Below are positions 27,411-37,387 of a DNA stretch of 53,805 nt, one piece after another (the stretch's first letter is position 1; every line of letters begins with the position of its first letter). The DNA is from an uncultured Pelagibacteraceae bacterium (GTDB lineage Bacteria > Pseudomonadota > Alphaproteobacteria > Pelagibacterales > Pelagibacteraceae): contig CACJYF010000005.1 of NCBI GenBank assembly GCA_902597575.1, positions 1-53,805 of the forward strand. Reading direction: 5' to 3'. The notes below the pieces were generated by a model. The model saw only the letters and a program-made list of their open reading frames with translations. It had not been told where the DNA came from and ran no database searches. A program made the position numbers and the translations under genes.

Positions 27411-29281
27411 TAAGCTATATGCTTAATAGACTTTCTTTTTACATGTGACAACAAAATATATACGGCAGCAGGTGTAATCCCATCAATTCTTAACGCCTGC
27501 CCCATTGTTTTAGGCTTAATTTCTTTAAATTTAGCTTTCACTTCATTAGAAAGACCTGAAAATTGGTCATAATCAATATCATCAGGTATAACTAGATTTT
27601 CATCTCTCTTAAAAGCTAAAATATCTGCTTTTTGTTTTTTTAAGTATCCTCTATAATGGGAATTAATTTCAATTTGCTCATCGATCTCATCACCGTAATT
27701 CTCAATTTCAGGCCAAATATCTCTAATTTTACACATGTTAACCCCTTTTTGTGTTAAAATTTCATCAGCAGATCTAAAAACACCATCTTTTGCAATTCTA
27801 ATATTAAATTTACCAGCTTTCGAAGGTGAAATTTGTAATGTAGACATTTGAAGCGATATTTTTCCAAGTTTATTAAATTTGTCTTCAAAATAATCTTTTC
27901 TGAAATCTGAAATTAATCCAATTTTAATTCCTTTATTTGTAAGTCTTAAATCAGCATTGTCAGACCTCAAACTTAACCGATATTCTGCGCGAGACGTAAA
28001 CATCCTATAAGGCTCTGCCACTCCTTTAGTTACCAAATCATCGATCATTACTCCAATATATGCATCAGACCTATCTAAGATAAACGGTTCCATATTTTTT
28101 AACGAAAGAGCAGCATTCACGCCTGCTATAAGACCTTGTGCTGCTGCCTCCTCATATCCAGTAGTTCCATTAATTTGGCCAGCAAGATATAAATTTTTAA
28201 TTTTCTTTGTCTCTAATGTTAAAAAAAGTTCTCTAGGATCAATATAATCGTATTCTATAGCATAACCCGGCCTAATAATTTTAACATTTTCTAAACCATT
28301 GATATTATTGAGTATTTCTTTCTGTACCACCTCAGGTAGAGAATTGGATATACCATTAGGGTAAATTGTATAATCATTTAGGCCCTCCGGCTCCAAAAAA
28401 ATTTGATGCCTAGTCTTATCTGCAAATTTTACAATTTTGTCCTCTATTGAGGGACAATATCGTGGACCAACACCTTGTATATTTCCAGAATACATCGCGC
28501 TTTTAGATAAATTTTTTTTAATAATCCTATGCACCTTTTCATTAGTGTATGTCATAGAACACGATACCTGCTCATTAAAAATTTTTTTTGTTAGAAAAGA
28601 AAAGAAGTAAGGATCACTATCAGCAAATTGTTTTTCTAAATTATCAAAATTAATTGACCTTGAATCTAGTCGAGGAGGTGTCCCTGTCTTGAGTCTTCCA
28701 ATTTTAAAATTATATTTCTTTAACTCTTCACTTAAACCTGTACTAGGTTTTTCATTAAACCTTCCTGCAGGTGTTCTCTCATCACCAATATGTATCAAAC
28801 CATTTAAAAATGTTCCTGTAGTTAGAATTAGTTTGTTACACTTTATATTATTACCTTTTAGCGTTACAAACCCGTTTATTGCATTATTTAAAAAAATAAA
28901 ACTTATTACTGGATCCGAAAAAATGCTTAAATTACAATAGTTTGCAAGTTTTTCTTGCATAAATTTGCGATATAACGATCTGTCAGACTGAGTTCTGGGG
29001 CCCCGGACGGCTGGTCCTCTACTTCTATTTAATAATTTAAATTGTATTCCAGACTTATCTGCTACCTCACCCATAACCCCATCAAGAGCATCAATTTCCC
29101 TGACAAGATGGCCTTTTCCTAAACCACCAATAGCTGGGTTACAAGACATTTCTCCTATGGTTTTTTTATTATGTGTGAATAGTGCAGTGTTAATTCCAAG
29201 CCGTGCAGAAGCGGCGGCAGCTTCACATCCTGCATGACCACCACCAATTACTACCACATCAAAGAATAAATCTTTTTTCAT
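27410..29281 (-). CDS. mnmG: tRNA uridine 5-carboxymethylaminomethyl modification enzyme MnmG
   Basis: The 623-residue FAD enzyme starts with [21 protein letters not shown] (dinucleotide fold) and has [21 protein letters not shown] and [17 protein letters not shown] blocks of MnmG (GidA). With MnmE, also in this cluster, it makes the cmnm5U34 wobble modification. The C-terminal MnmE-interacting domain is complete, with [18 protein letters not shown] 108-bp gap separates it from mnmE upstream. Confidence 0.97.
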   Translation of the reverse strand: MKKDLFFDVVVIGGGHAGCEAAAASARLGINTALFTHNKKTIGEMSCNPAIGGLGKGHLVREIDALDGVMGEVADKSGIQFKLLNRSRGPAVRGPRTQSDRSLYRKFMQEKLANYCNLSIFSDPVISFIFLNNAINGFVTLKGNNIKCNKLILTTGTFLNGLIHIGDERTPAGRFNEKPSTGLSEELKKYNFKIGRLKTGTPPRLDSRSINFDNLEKQFADSDPYFFSFLTKKIFNEQVSCSMTYTNEKVHRIIKKNLSKSAMYSGNIQGVGPRYCPSIEDKIVKFADKTRHQIFLEPEGLNDYTIYPNGISNSLPEVVQKEILNNINGLENVKIIRPGYAIEYDYIDPRELFLTLETKKIKNLYLAGQINGTTGYEEAAAQGLIAGVNAALSLKNMEPFILDRSDAYIGVMIDDLVTKGVAEPYRMFTSRAEYRLSLRSDNADLRLTNKGIKIGLISDFRKDYFEDKFNKLGKISLQMSTLQISPSKAGKFNIRIAKDGVFRSADEILTQKGVNMCKIRDIWPEIENYGDEIDEQIEINSHYRGYLKKQKADILAFKRDENLVIPDDIDYDQFSGLSNEVKAKFKEIKPKTMGQALRIDGITPAAVYILLSHVKRKSIKHIA

Positions 29282-29389
29282 AATTTAAACTTATATTCGT
29301 TTAAATTATTTACAAGGTGTGTGTTATTTTTTTTCAAGAGGTTGGTAATCAAAGATGAACAAAAAGGGTTAAAAATATAAGTATTTAGA

Positions 29390-30721
29390 TTATTTTCCAA
29401 TACAAAAATCATTAAAAATACTACCTAAGATTTCTTCCACATCAACTTTTCCAACAATCATACCTAGATGCCTGATTGCCAATCTAAGATCCTCGGCAGC
29501 CTTATCAAAATCTTTCTTATCATTTTTATTTAGAAAATTTTTTAAATGATCTACACATTGTACCAAATGTTGTCTATGTCTCTCTCTCGTTATCAGAATA
29601 TCTTCTTCAGAAATAAATCTTTTTTTTAGATTATTTTTTATTTTTGAAATTAATTTATCTATATTAAAATTGTCTTTTAATGAAATTAATATGTTATCAA
29701 ATTTTGATAGATTTTGATCAATCTTATTTTTTACTAGATCTGACTTATTAACAACTAAAATAGCATTTCCTTTAAGCAAATCCTTCAAAAAAGGGCTTAA
29801 ATCAATATTTTTGGCATCAACCACTACTAATTTTAAATCAGCATTTTCAGCTCTTTTAAGAGATAATTTTATCCCCTTTTTTTCTATTTCATCTTTTGAG
29901 TCTCTTATTCCTGCCGTATCTGAAATAATAACTGGATAACCATCTATATTTAAGCGAGTTTCAACAACATCTCGTGTGGTACCTGCAATTTCAGAAACTA
30001 TGGCAACTTCCCTATTTGACAAATTATTTAATAAACTCGACTTTCCAGCATTCGTTGGCCCCACAATAGCAATCTTAAAACCCTCACGAATTATTTCTCC
30101 AATTTTTTGATTTTTTAAAATTTTTTCAATTTCATTAATTACATCTAAAGAGTCGATTCTCATTTTTTCTAGATTTTCTTCAGGAAGATCTTCGTCAGGA
30201 AAATCTATCTTTGCTTCAACGAATGACAAAAGTTTTAGTAGTTTTTCTCTAATATAATTAAACTTATCTGACGAATTTCCTCTCATTATTTTAATAGCTT
30301 GCGATCTTTGAATTTCAGTTTCGGCAGAGATTAGATCAGCTATACTTTCAGCTTTTAACAAATTTATCTTGCCATTTTGAAAAGCAAGCTTTGTAAATTC
30401 ACCAGGTTCGGCAAGTCTACAATTCTCAATTTTAGCTATCTCATTTTGAACAGCCAAAATTACAGCTTTTCCACCATGGATATGAATCTCGGCCATATCT
30501 TCACCTGTGTAGCTCTGCGGCCCAGGAAACCACAATATTAGTCCTTCATCGATTAATTCTAAACTATCAATATTCTGAATTTTACGAAGTGTTGCAACTC
30601 TTGCTTTAGGGAGTTGACTTCGAGTTAAAGTTTTAATTACTTCAGATGTATTTTGACCAGAAACTCTTATTATAGCGACACCAGATACGCCAGGACCAGT
30701 AGACAGTGCATAAATAGTCAT
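29390..30721 (-). CDS. mnmE: tRNA modification GTPase MnmE
   Basis: The 443-residue protein has the folate-binding N-terminal domain (TIYALSTGPGVSGVAIIRVSG), helical domains, an inserted G domain (about 210-370) with P-loop GPTNAGKSSLLN, the DTAGIRDS switch and NKSD, and the C-terminal CIGK motif whose cysteine is needed for activity. It is the partner of MnmG. Order and length are as in other alphaproteobacteria, but the next gene upstream is a glycosyltransferase rather than rho. Confidence 0.97.
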   Translation of the reverse strand: MTIYALSTGPGVSGVAIIRVSGQNTSEVIKTLTRSQLPKARVATLRKIQNIDSLELIDEGLILWFPGPQSYTGEDMAEIHIHGGKAVILAVQNEIAKIENCRLAEPGEFTKLAFQNGKINLLKAESIADLISAETEIQRSQAIKIMRGNSSDKFNYIREKLLKLLSFVEAKIDFPDEDLPEENLEKMRIDSLDVINEIEKILKNQKIGEIIREGFKIAIVGPTNAGKSSLLNNLSNREVAIVSEIAGTTRDVVETRLNIDGYPVIISDTAGIRDSKDEIEKKGIKLSLKRAENADLKLVVVDAKNIDLSPFLKDLLKGNAILVVNKSDLVKNKIDQNLSKFDNILISLKDNFNIDKLISKIKNNLKKRFISEEDILITRERHRQHLVQCVDHLKNFLNKNDKKDFDKAAEDLRLAIRHLGMIVGKVDVEEILGSIFNDFCIGK

Positions 30722-30733
30722 AGATAAAGTTAT

Positions 30734-32425
30734 TTAATTATAAATTTTTTCAAGGCTAGAAAAAAAACTATCACAAAACTTTTTTCCATCAAATAAAGGT
30801 GTCTCAATTACATTTTCAAAAAGATTTTTTCTTATTGTAAGTAATTCTTTTTCATTTTGAGCTAAGGACACAGCTTTTTTTACATAATCCTCTTTATCCT
30901 CCGCAATTAGTGAGGAAAGATTTGCATTTTTATTGATAGACTCACCACATCTTGAATTTAAATTGTAGCCTTTCATAGTAACTACTGGAACACCCATCCA
31001 AATTGCTTCAAATGAGGTTGTTACACCATTATAAGGAAAAGTATCTAAAGCTATATCAATATCTTTATAAATCTCTAAATGATTAGCAAACTTCTTTTTG
31101 AATGGCAAAATTGTTACTGAGTCTAGCACACCATATTCATCAAATCTTTTTTTAAATCTTTCAGTCAAGATAGGAAATGAAGTTTTTAGCATCAATTTTG
31201 AATTTTTAACTTTTTTTAATATCATTGACCAAACTTCTATAACATCATCGTTTATTTTTCTAAAATTATTAAAAGATCCAAATGTAATAAATTTCTTTTT
31301 AGAGAATGGCATTAAATTAAATTCTCTCACAGCATCATAACCACAATGACAATTCCAAATATCATTTAGGTAAATTATCTTTTCTGTGTAATATTTCTCC
31401 TCTTGGGGTTTAATTAAATTTTTATCAGCAATCAAGTAATCCATTTCATTTAAACCAGTAGTATTGACATACCCACACCAAGAAACTTGGACAGGAGCTA
31501 CACGATTTTTAAACAGAGAAAGCCTATGATCAGATGAAAGTCCGTTTAGATCAATAATTATATCAATTTTATCTTTTCTAATTGTATTGATAACTTCAGT
31601 ATCTTTAAGAGTTTTGATATCTAATATCTTAAAAACTTTATTCTCAAATTCTTTAATCGTCTTATTTTCTTGGGGAAAGCTATTATAATTATTGTATATA
31701 AAAATATTGTATTTTTTTTTATCGTAAAAATTAATTAAAGATTTTAAGAAATATACTACGGAATGTTTTCCCCTAATGTCGGACGATATAAATGCAATAT
31801 TTAATTTTTCATTTTTAACATTTATAATTTGTTCAAATGCATCTTTATTATAGAGAGGAACTAAGTCATTGATCTTTTTTAAATTATTGAAATATTCCTC
31901 TTGACTCCATCCGTAATTATAATTTCGCCAAAAAATAGACGATATAAAAGCATCAGTATTTGAATCTAATTCAAAAACTTTTTTATGATGTTCGGCGACT
32001 GTTTGTGGATCTGAAGTACGCGCAATGACTTTCGAAAAATTATGCATCAAATCAGAGTTTTTTTCAAAGAAAGATTTATTCTTATTATAAAAAAAATAAA
32101 TATCATCAAAAAAATTTTTTTCTAATTCCTTTTCATTTTGTCTGAATTCATTATCAAAAAGGATTACGGACGCATTAATTAAATTTTTTAAAGGATCAAA
32201 CAATTTTTCTGTGACCGTCTCCTTCAAACATGAATTCTTAAAATCTTTAATAGCAAGTCTTATAACGTCATTAGATTTTTCCGACAACATTCTGGCAACG
32301 CCACAAAGATTCAGTAATCCTGATGTTTTGTCTTTTTCACTAATTTTTTTTTCAATTATTGTTACAATTAAAGAATATTTTTTTTCTTTTAACAATTCTA
32401 AAAAATTGGTTTTTTCCTCAATCAT
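30734..32425 (-). CDS. OGT/SPINDLY-like glycosyltransferase (GT41)
   Basis: I start at ATG 32425 (MIEEKTNFLELL, 563 residues); the track's start 9 bp upstream is a TTG. The C-terminal two thirds match the O-GlcNAc-transferase catalytic region: IAFISSDIRGKHSVVYFL, APVQVSWCGYVNTTGL, FITFGSFNNFRKI, and the sugar-nucleotide region ALDTFPYNGVTTSFEAIWMGVPVV with SRCGES. The N-terminal part (about 1-200) is helical but I see no clear TPR repeats. The acceptor is unknown; bacterial relatives glycosylate proteins. It is inserted between mnmE and rho in an otherwise conserved origin-side block. Confidence 0.87.
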   Translation of the reverse strand: MIEEKTNFLELLKEKKYSLIVTIIEKKISEKDKTSGLLNLCGVARMLSEKSNDVIRLAIKDFKNSCLKETVTEKLFDPLKNLINASVILFDNEFRQNEKELEKNFFDDIYFFYNKNKSFFEKNSDLMHNFSKVIARTSDPQTVAEHHKKVFELDSNTDAFISSIFWRNYNYGWSQEEYFNNLKKINDLVPLYNKDAFEQIINVKNEKLNIAFISSDIRGKHSVVYFLKSLINFYDKKKYNIFIYNNYNSFPQENKTIKEFENKVFKILDIKTLKDTEVINTIRKDKIDIIIDLNGLSSDHRLSLFKNRVAPVQVSWCGYVNTTGLNEMDYLIADKNLIKPQEEKYYTEKIIYLNDIWNCHCGYDAVREFNLMPFSKKKFITFGSFNNFRKINDDVIEVWSMILKKVKNSKLMLKTSFPILTERFKKRFDEYGVLDSVTILPFKKKFANHLEIYKDIDIALDTFPYNGVTTSFEAIWMGVPVVTMKGYNLNSRCGESINKNANLSSLIAEDKEDYVKKAVSLAQNEKELLTIRKNLFENVIETPLFDGKKFCDSFFSSLEKIYN

Positions 32426-32524
32426 AATGTTCAATATATATTCTAATTTGTAACATTATTATTTTTTTAAAAGAAAAATAGATCTTTTTTATATTTGTTG
32501 ATATTTGAACTATATAATCTCGAA

Positions 32525-33793
32525 TTATGAAGGTTTATTCATTGAATTAAAGAATTCAGAATTATTTTTTGTATCTTTTAATTTTGAACTTATAAACTCA
32601 ATAGCATCCATCGTTCCCATAGGTGCTATTATTCTTCTTAAAACATTCATTTTCTGTAAATCGTTTTTTTCGAAAAGCAGTTCTTCTCTTCTTGTCCCTG
32701 ACTTAGTAATATCGATTGCTGGGTATATTCTTTTATCTGCAATCTTCCTGTCCAGCACAGTTTCACTGTTACCAGTGCCTTTAAATTCCTCAAAAATTAC
32801 CTCGTCCATTCTGCTTCCAGTGTCAATTAATGCAGTAGATATAATAGTTAAAGATCCTCCTTCTTCGATATTTCTGGCAGCACCAAAAAATCTTTTTGGT
32901 CTCTGAAGTGCATTGGCATCTACACCTCCTGTTAATACTTTTCCTGAGCTTGGTATAACTGCATTATAAGCTCTTCCTAATCTTGTTATTGAGTCTAATA
33001 GTATGACAACATCTTTTTTATGTTCAGTTAATCTTTTAGCTTTTTCAATAACCATCTCTGCAACCGCAACATGGCGCTGTGCAGGCTCATCAAAAGTTGA
33101 GCTAATAACTTCTCCTTTAACAGTTCTTTGCATATCAGTAACTTCCTCAGGTCTTTCATCAATAAGTAAAACGATCAAATAACATTCGGGATAATTTTTA
33201 GCGATTGAATTAGCTATGCTCTGTAAAATCATTGTTTTCCCAGCTTTTGGGGGTGAAATAATTATTGATCTTTGACCTTTTCCAATAGGGCTTACCAAAT
33301 CAATTAATCTTGGCGTTAAATCTTGTTTCTTATCTGGCTTTGTAGCCTCCACCTCCATAATTAATTGTTTGTCAGGATAAAGTGGAGTCAAGTTATCAAA
33401 TGCAATTTTATGTCTAGATTTCTCAGGCTCCTCAAAATTAATCTTACTCACTTGAAGTAAGGCGAAATATCTTTCACCTTCTTTTGGTGCTCTCACTGGT
33501 CCTTCTACAGTATCTCCAGTCCTTAATCCAAATTTTCTGATCTGACTCGGACTTACATAAATGTCATCGGGTCCCGGAAGGTAATTTGATTCCATCGCTC
33601 TTAGAAAACCAAACCCATCTTGCAATAACTGTAGAACTCCTGCCCCAGTAATCTCCTCTTTCTCAGCAACTTTTTTCAATATAGCAAACAGTATTTCTTG
33701 CTTCCTAAGCGTGCTTGCATTTTCTATGCCCAATTCTTCCGCTTGGGCTATAAGCTGTTCTGATGATTTAAGTTTTAGTTCTTGGATGTTCAT
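32525..33793 (-). CDS. rho: Transcription termination factor Rho
   Basis: The 422-residue RNA-dependent ATPase has a Rho N-terminal domain (about 5-45), the RNA-binding fold with QDGFGFLR (about 60-125), the P-loop [11 protein letters not shown], the Walker [16 protein letters not shown] and the R-loop region. It ends transcription of many genes; intrinsic terminators are nearly absent in this window, so Rho may carry much of the load. There is no long insertion domain, unlike many Actinobacteria and Bacteroidetes. Confidence 0.98.
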   Translation of the reverse strand: MNIQELKLKSSEQLIAQAEELGIENASTLRKQEILFAILKKVAEKEEITGAGVLQLLQDGFGFLRAMESNYLPGPDDIYVSPSQIRKFGLRTGDTVEGPVRAPKEGERYFALLQVSKINFEEPEKSRHKIAFDNLTPLYPDKQLIMEVEATKPDKKQDLTPRLIDLVSPIGKGQRSIIISPPKAGKTMILQSIANSIAKNYPECYLIVLLIDERPEEVTDMQRTVKGEVISSTFDEPAQRHVAVAEMVIEKAKRLTEHKKDVVILLDSITRLGRAYNAVIPSSGKVLTGGVDANALQRPKRFFGAARNIEEGGSLTIISTALIDTGSRMDEVIFEEFKGTGNSETVLDRKIADKRIYPAIDITKSGTRREELLFEKNDLQKMNVLRRIIAPMGTMDAIEFISSKLKDTKNNSEFFNSMNKPS

Positions 33794-33856
33794 GATTTAG
33801 ATTATTAAGGACTTAATAATAAACTTAATATATATACTAATTTAGATTATTCAACC

Positions 33857-34291
33857 CTAGATAGGTTTGAAAATCACAATAAATATGATCAAAATAAGCA
33901 ATAATGTGGGAATTTCATTAATGTATCGGTAATATTTAGAGGAATGTTTATTCATATCTAATTTAAATTGTCCTAAAATTCTTCCAAGATAAAAATGATA
34001 TAAAGTTAGAGTGGTCACAAAAAGAAGTTTAAGAATCATCCACTTTTGACCTAACTGCTGAAAACCTATTTCATGTATTAGTATTAATCCAAATATCCAT
34101 GAAAGTGTCATTGCTGGGGTCATAATGTAAAAGAAAAGTTTTTTTTCCATAACTTTAAATACTTCTGTCACTAGCGGTTTTTCATTATTTTCGGAATGAT
34201 AAACAAAAATTCGTGGTAAATATAAAAGTCCTGCCATCCAAGAAATAACCGCTATTAAATGCAAAGATTTGAAAAGCAAATAAGTATTCAT
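33857..34291 (-). CDS. hemJ: Protoporphyrinogen oxidase HemJ
   Basis: The 144-residue, four-helix membrane protein begins LFKSLHLIAVISWMAGLLYLPRIFVYH, the HemJ signature with the conserved histidine and LPR motif, and has a second histidine-bearing helix (LYHFYLGRILGQF). HemJ oxidises protoporphyrinogen IX to protoporphyrin IX. It lies 2 bp after hemH and near hemE, so three late heme genes are together. Confidence 0.93.
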   Translation of the reverse strand: MNTYLLFKSLHLIAVISWMAGLLYLPRIFVYHSENNEKPLVTEVFKVMEKKLFFYIMTPAMTLSWIFGLILIHEIGFQQLGQKWMILKLLFVTTLTLYHFYLGRILGQFKLDMNKHSSKYYRYINEIPTLLLILIIFIVIFKPI

Positions 34292-34293
34292 AA

Positions 34294-35292
34294 TTACAAG
34301 CTTTTTTGAACTAATGATTTTAATAAAGCTATATGTTCATCGCTATCATTTAAACACGGAACCATATCAAAATTTTCACCACCGGATTCTAGGAAAGTTT
34401 CTTTGCCTTGAATTAAAATTTCCTCCAAAGTTTCAACACAATCTGAGGAAAAACCTGGACATATTGCAAGAACATTTTTTTTACCCTCGCCAGGTAATTT
34501 TTCTAATGTTTTATCTGTGTAAGGTTCAAGCCATTTTTGGGGGCCAAATCTTGATTGAAAAGTTGTTTTAAGTTCTATGGAATTAAATTTTTCTGAAATC
34601 AGTCTAGTAGTTTTTTGACAATAACAATGATATGGATCTCCTTTATCAAAATATTTTTGTGGTATACCGTGATAAGACACTAAAATTAAATCCGGTTTCC
34701 AATTTATTTCTTTTATCTTTTTATTCAGTGAATTTACCAAAGCATCTATATATTGAGGATGCGATTCATAATGTGGGATAATTTTAATTGAAGGTTGCCA
34801 CCTCATTTTCATAAGTGTTCTATATATTTCATCGCAAACAGTGGCTGTAGTTGCTGCAGCATATTGAGGATACAATGGAAGTATGACTAAATTTTCACAA
34901 CCTTTATCATGCAAATCTTTTACCTTATTTTTAATACTTGGATTTCCATATCTCATTGCGAAATCTACAATTACATTTTTTTCAGATATTAAATTTGATA
35001 ATTTATTTGCTTGTTGTCGAGTATAATAAAGTAATGGAGAGATATTTTCTTTTTTCATCCAAATTTCTTTATAAGCTTTAGCAGTTTTAGATGGTCTTAA
35101 ATTTAATATAAAAACGTTTAATATAATTTTCCATAATAAAGGATTGACTTCTATTACTCTTCTATCTGAAAGGAATTCCTTTAAATACTTTCTAATATCC
35201 AGCCAGCTTGTTGAATCGGGTGTTCCTAAGTTTATTATTAAGACTCCAGTTTTACCAAAGTTAACCTGTGGGTGATTTTTGCTATTTTCCAT
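34294..35292 (-). CDS. hemH: Ferrochelatase
   Basis: The 332-residue enzyme inserts Fe2+ into protoporphyrin IX. Signature segments are GVLIINLGTPDS at the N-terminus, PLYPQYAAATT, LILVSYHGIPQKYFDKGDPY with the metal-site histidine, and the C-terminal CPGFSSDCVETLEE. The start precedes NSKNHPQVNFGKTGVLIINLG. It is adjacent to hemE (no gap) and hemJ (2 bp) on the same strand. Confidence 0.96.
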   Translation of the reverse strand: MENSKNHPQVNFGKTGVLIINLGTPDSTSWLDIRKYLKEFLSDRRVIEVNPLLWKIILNVFILNLRPSKTAKAYKEIWMKKENISPLLYYTRQQANKLSNLISEKNVIVDFAMRYGNPSIKNKVKDLHDKGCENLVILPLYPQYAAATTATVCDEIYRTLMKMRWQPSIKIIPHYESHPQYIDALVNSLNKKIKEINWKPDLILVSYHGIPQKYFDKGDPYHCYCQKTTRLISEKFNSIELKTTFQSRFGPQKWLEPYTDKTLEKLPGEGKKNVLAICPGFSSDCVETLEEILIQGKETFLESGGENFDMVPCLNDSDEHIALLKSLVQKSL

Positions 35293-36294
35293 TTAATAGT
35301 CTTTCACTATTTTGACGAGATAATCCATCATTTTTGGATCAGTTTCAGGCAAAACCCCGTGTCCCAAGTTAAATATATAAGGATGGTCTTTAAAAATTTC
35401 TAAATATTTTTTTGCTCCTTTTCTCAAATTTTCTTTATCCGTTAATAAAATTTTTGGATCCATTCCTCCTTGAACAGGAATTTTAACATCTTTTAAAATT
35501 TCTTTAGGATCAGCTTCATAATCAATACAAATCGCGTCAGGTTTCACAGTTTCACAATACTCTTTATACTTTTTTATACCTTTAGGAAAGCATATGGTCG
35601 GAACATTTAAAGATCTAGTATATTCAACTAACTTAATCGTAGGTTCATAAACATAACTTGGTAGGCTTTTTTCGTCTAATAGATTAGCCCAACTATCAAA
35701 AATTTGAATGATTTGTGCTCCATTTTCAATTTGATTTCTTATGTGTAATTTTAAAAACTTTTCAATAATTTTTAGAGTCTTTCTTATTAAATTTATATTT
35801 TTAAAAAAATCGCTTTTTAATCCAGACTTTGGGGATTTTTGATTTATCATATAGACTAAGAGGGTCCAAGGAGCACCAACAAAACCTATAGTATTTTTGT
35901 TTCTTGTAAGATCATTATTTTTAATTAAATTAACCAACTTATAAACTGGCTGTAGTTTATCGATAAAATCACTTTCGTTTAACTTTAAAATGTTTTCTAA
36001 ATTTAAATCACCTAATATAGGTCCAATCCCTTTTTTAAATTCAACTTTTTGGTTTAACGCATATGGAAGCATTAAAATATCAGAAAAAATTATCGCAGCG
36101 TCTAAATCAAATCTTTTAAGAGGTTGTAAAGTTATTTCAGTTGATAGTTTTTCATTTAAACAGAGTTTTATAAAATTGGGATTTTTAGCCCTGATTTCTC
36201 TAAACTCCGGTAAATATCTACCAGCTTGTCTCATTATCCATATTGGCTTTACAGAAGTATCGTAATTTTTTAAAACTTTATCAATTAGTGTCAT
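35293..36294 (-). CDS. hemE: Uroporphyrinogen decarboxylase
   Basis: The 333-residue barrel enzyme has PIWIMRQAGRYLPEFRE at the start, the diagnostic UroD motif, and DAAIIFSDILMLPYALN, GFVGAPWTLLVYMI and a C-terminal NLGHGVLPETDP. It converts uroporphyrinogen III to coproporphyrinogen III. It is the first gene leftward from the proposed origin, the same position hemE holds beside oriC in Caulobacter. Confidence 0.97.
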   Translation of the reverse strand: MTLIDKVLKNYDTSVKPIWIMRQAGRYLPEFREIRAKNPNFIKLCLNEKLSTEITLQPLKRFDLDAAIIFSDILMLPYALNQKVEFKKGIGPILGDLNLENILKLNESDFIDKLQPVYKLVNLIKNNDLTRNKNTIGFVGAPWTLLVYMINQKSPKSGLKSDFFKNINLIRKTLKIIEKFLKLHIRNQIENGAQIIQIFDSWANLLDEKSLPSYVYEPTIKLVEYTRSLNVPTICFPKGIKKYKEYCETVKPDAICIDYEADPKEILKDVKIPVQGGMDPKILLTDKENLRKGAKKYLEIFKDHPYIFNLGHGVLPETDPKMMDYLVKIVKDY

Positions 36295-36335
36295 AAATAA
36301 AATATATATTATAAGATTGTAGTATTATTTGGTAA

Positions 36336-36344
36336 TGTGAATAA
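36336..36344 (-). promoter_or_regulatory. DnaA box in oriC
   Basis: TGTGAATAA on the plus strand is TTATTCACA on the minus strand, a full match to TTATNCACA. Weaker candidates nearby are TTACTCACA at 36380-36388 and TTTTCCACC at 36444-36452, both on the plus strand. Confidence 0.7.
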
Positions 36345-36360
36345 TGGTAACTATTTTTTT

Positions 36361-36376
36361 TTAACATTTTATTAAC
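36361..36376 (+). promoter_or_regulatory. CtrA-type binding site in oriC
   Basis: TTAACATTTTATTAAC fits TTAA-N7-TTAAC exactly, the site of the cell-cycle regulator CtrA, which represses the origin in Caulobacter. In such AT-rich DNA the motif can arise by chance, but it is 17 bp from the best DnaA box. Confidence 0.55.
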
Positions 36377-36556
36377 TATTTACTCACAAATTTAACATTT
36401 ATTTCTAACTAATTTGCGAATTATTTAACTTTTTGTATATCTGTTTTCCACCTAATAAAGAATGTTAACAAAATCCTTGTTTTACAAGCTATTTATATAA
36501 AAAATAAATTTGTTTAATTTTATTAAAATATTACAAAGATGTTAACATAAATATAC

Positions 36557-37387
36557 ATGATTAATACTTACCAAGTTTTTTTAATCTCAGATTCTACAGG
36601 GGAAACTTTAGATAGAATTTTTTTATCTTTAAAAGCTCAATTTAAAAATATTGATTACAAAGTTAATTCTTACTCTTTTACAAGAACAGAAAATCAAATA
36701 TCTAAAATACTGGATACAGCTGAGAAACAAGAAAACCCGATTATCTTGTATACAATTGTAGATAATAATCTTGCTAAAAGTTTAGCCAAGACTTGTAATA
36801 AAAAAAAAATCCCTTGTTTTGGTGTTTTGGGAAGTTTAATTTTAAGTTTTTCAAAACTCTTTAATCAAAAAGCATCTCATGAGCCCAGTGGACAACATGT
36901 TTTAGATGAGGAGTATTATAACAGAATCGAGGCTATTCAATATACAATGAACCACGATGATGGCAATCTTCTTGGTGATGTAAACAAATCTGATATAATT
37001 TTATTGGGTGTTAGTAGAACCAGCAAAACACCAACTTCTATATATTTAGCGAACAAAGGCTTTAAAACAGCCAACATACCTTTAGTAAATGACAATTCAA
37101 TACCAAAAAGTTTAAAGATAAGGCCTCAAGATTTTTGCATTATCGGTCTAACAACCGAAGCTGAAAGACTAGTTGAAGTCAGAAAAAATCGTATAAACTC
37201 AATCAGAGATAATAAAAATCAAGATTATACTAATTTAGACAAAATTAAAAAAGAAGTTGAAGAAGCAAAAAATACTTTTAAAAAATATAGATGGCCAACT
37301 ATAGATGTTACAAGAAAATCTGTCGAAGAAACTGCCGCATCTATAATTAAAATTTACGAAATATTTTCTACTAAAAAAAATGGATAA
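36557..37387 (+). CDS. ppsR: Pyruvate,phosphate dikinase/PEP synthase regulatory protein (DUF299, RP001 homologue)
   Basis: The 276-residue bifunctional kinase/pyrophosphorylase has the N-terminal FLISDSTGETLDRI motif, the HEPSGQHVLDEEYYNRIEA block and the P-loop-like GVSRTSKTPTSIYLA. The family phosphorylates and dephosphorylates a threonine of PpdK or PEP synthase using ADP or phosphate. It is the first gene rightward from oriC, equal to RP001 of Rickettsia. It overlaps maf by 8 bp. Confidence 0.93.
   Translation: MINTYQVFLISDSTGETLDRIFLSLKAQFKNIDYKVNSYSFTRTENQISKILDTAEKQENPIILYTIVDNNLAKSLAKTCNKKKIPCFGVLGSLILSFSKLFNQKASHEPSGQHVLDEEYYNRIEAIQYTMNHDDGNLLGDVNKSDIILLGVSRTSKTPTSIYLANKGFKTANIPLVNDNSIPKSLKIRPQDFCIIGLTTEAERLVEVRKNRINSIRDNKNQDYTNLDKIKKEVEEAKNTFKKYRWPTIDVTRKSVEETAASIIKIYEIFSTKKNG

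Larger units (their letters stand above)
36295..36556. other. oriC: Predicted chromosomal replication origin
   Basis: This 262-bp non-coding gap, the longest in the window, lies between divergent hemE and the RP001/PPSR gene. That junction holds the origin in Caulobacter and was proposed as such in Rickettsia. It is extremely AT-rich, with long T and A runs suited to unwinding. It contains a DnaA box matching TTATNCACA, weaker DnaA-like boxes, one full TTAA-N7-TTAAC CtrA-type site and two TGTTAACA palindromes (36463-36470 and 36540-36547). Genes on both sides are transcribed away from it, and parAB and parS are about 10 kb away. The promoters of both flanking genes must also lie here. Confidence 0.82.

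Noticed and set aside
36511-36524. TTAATTTTATTAA in oriC as a second CtrA site
   Set aside because: The two TTAA halves are 5 bp apart instead of 7, so it does not fit the CtrA consensus.
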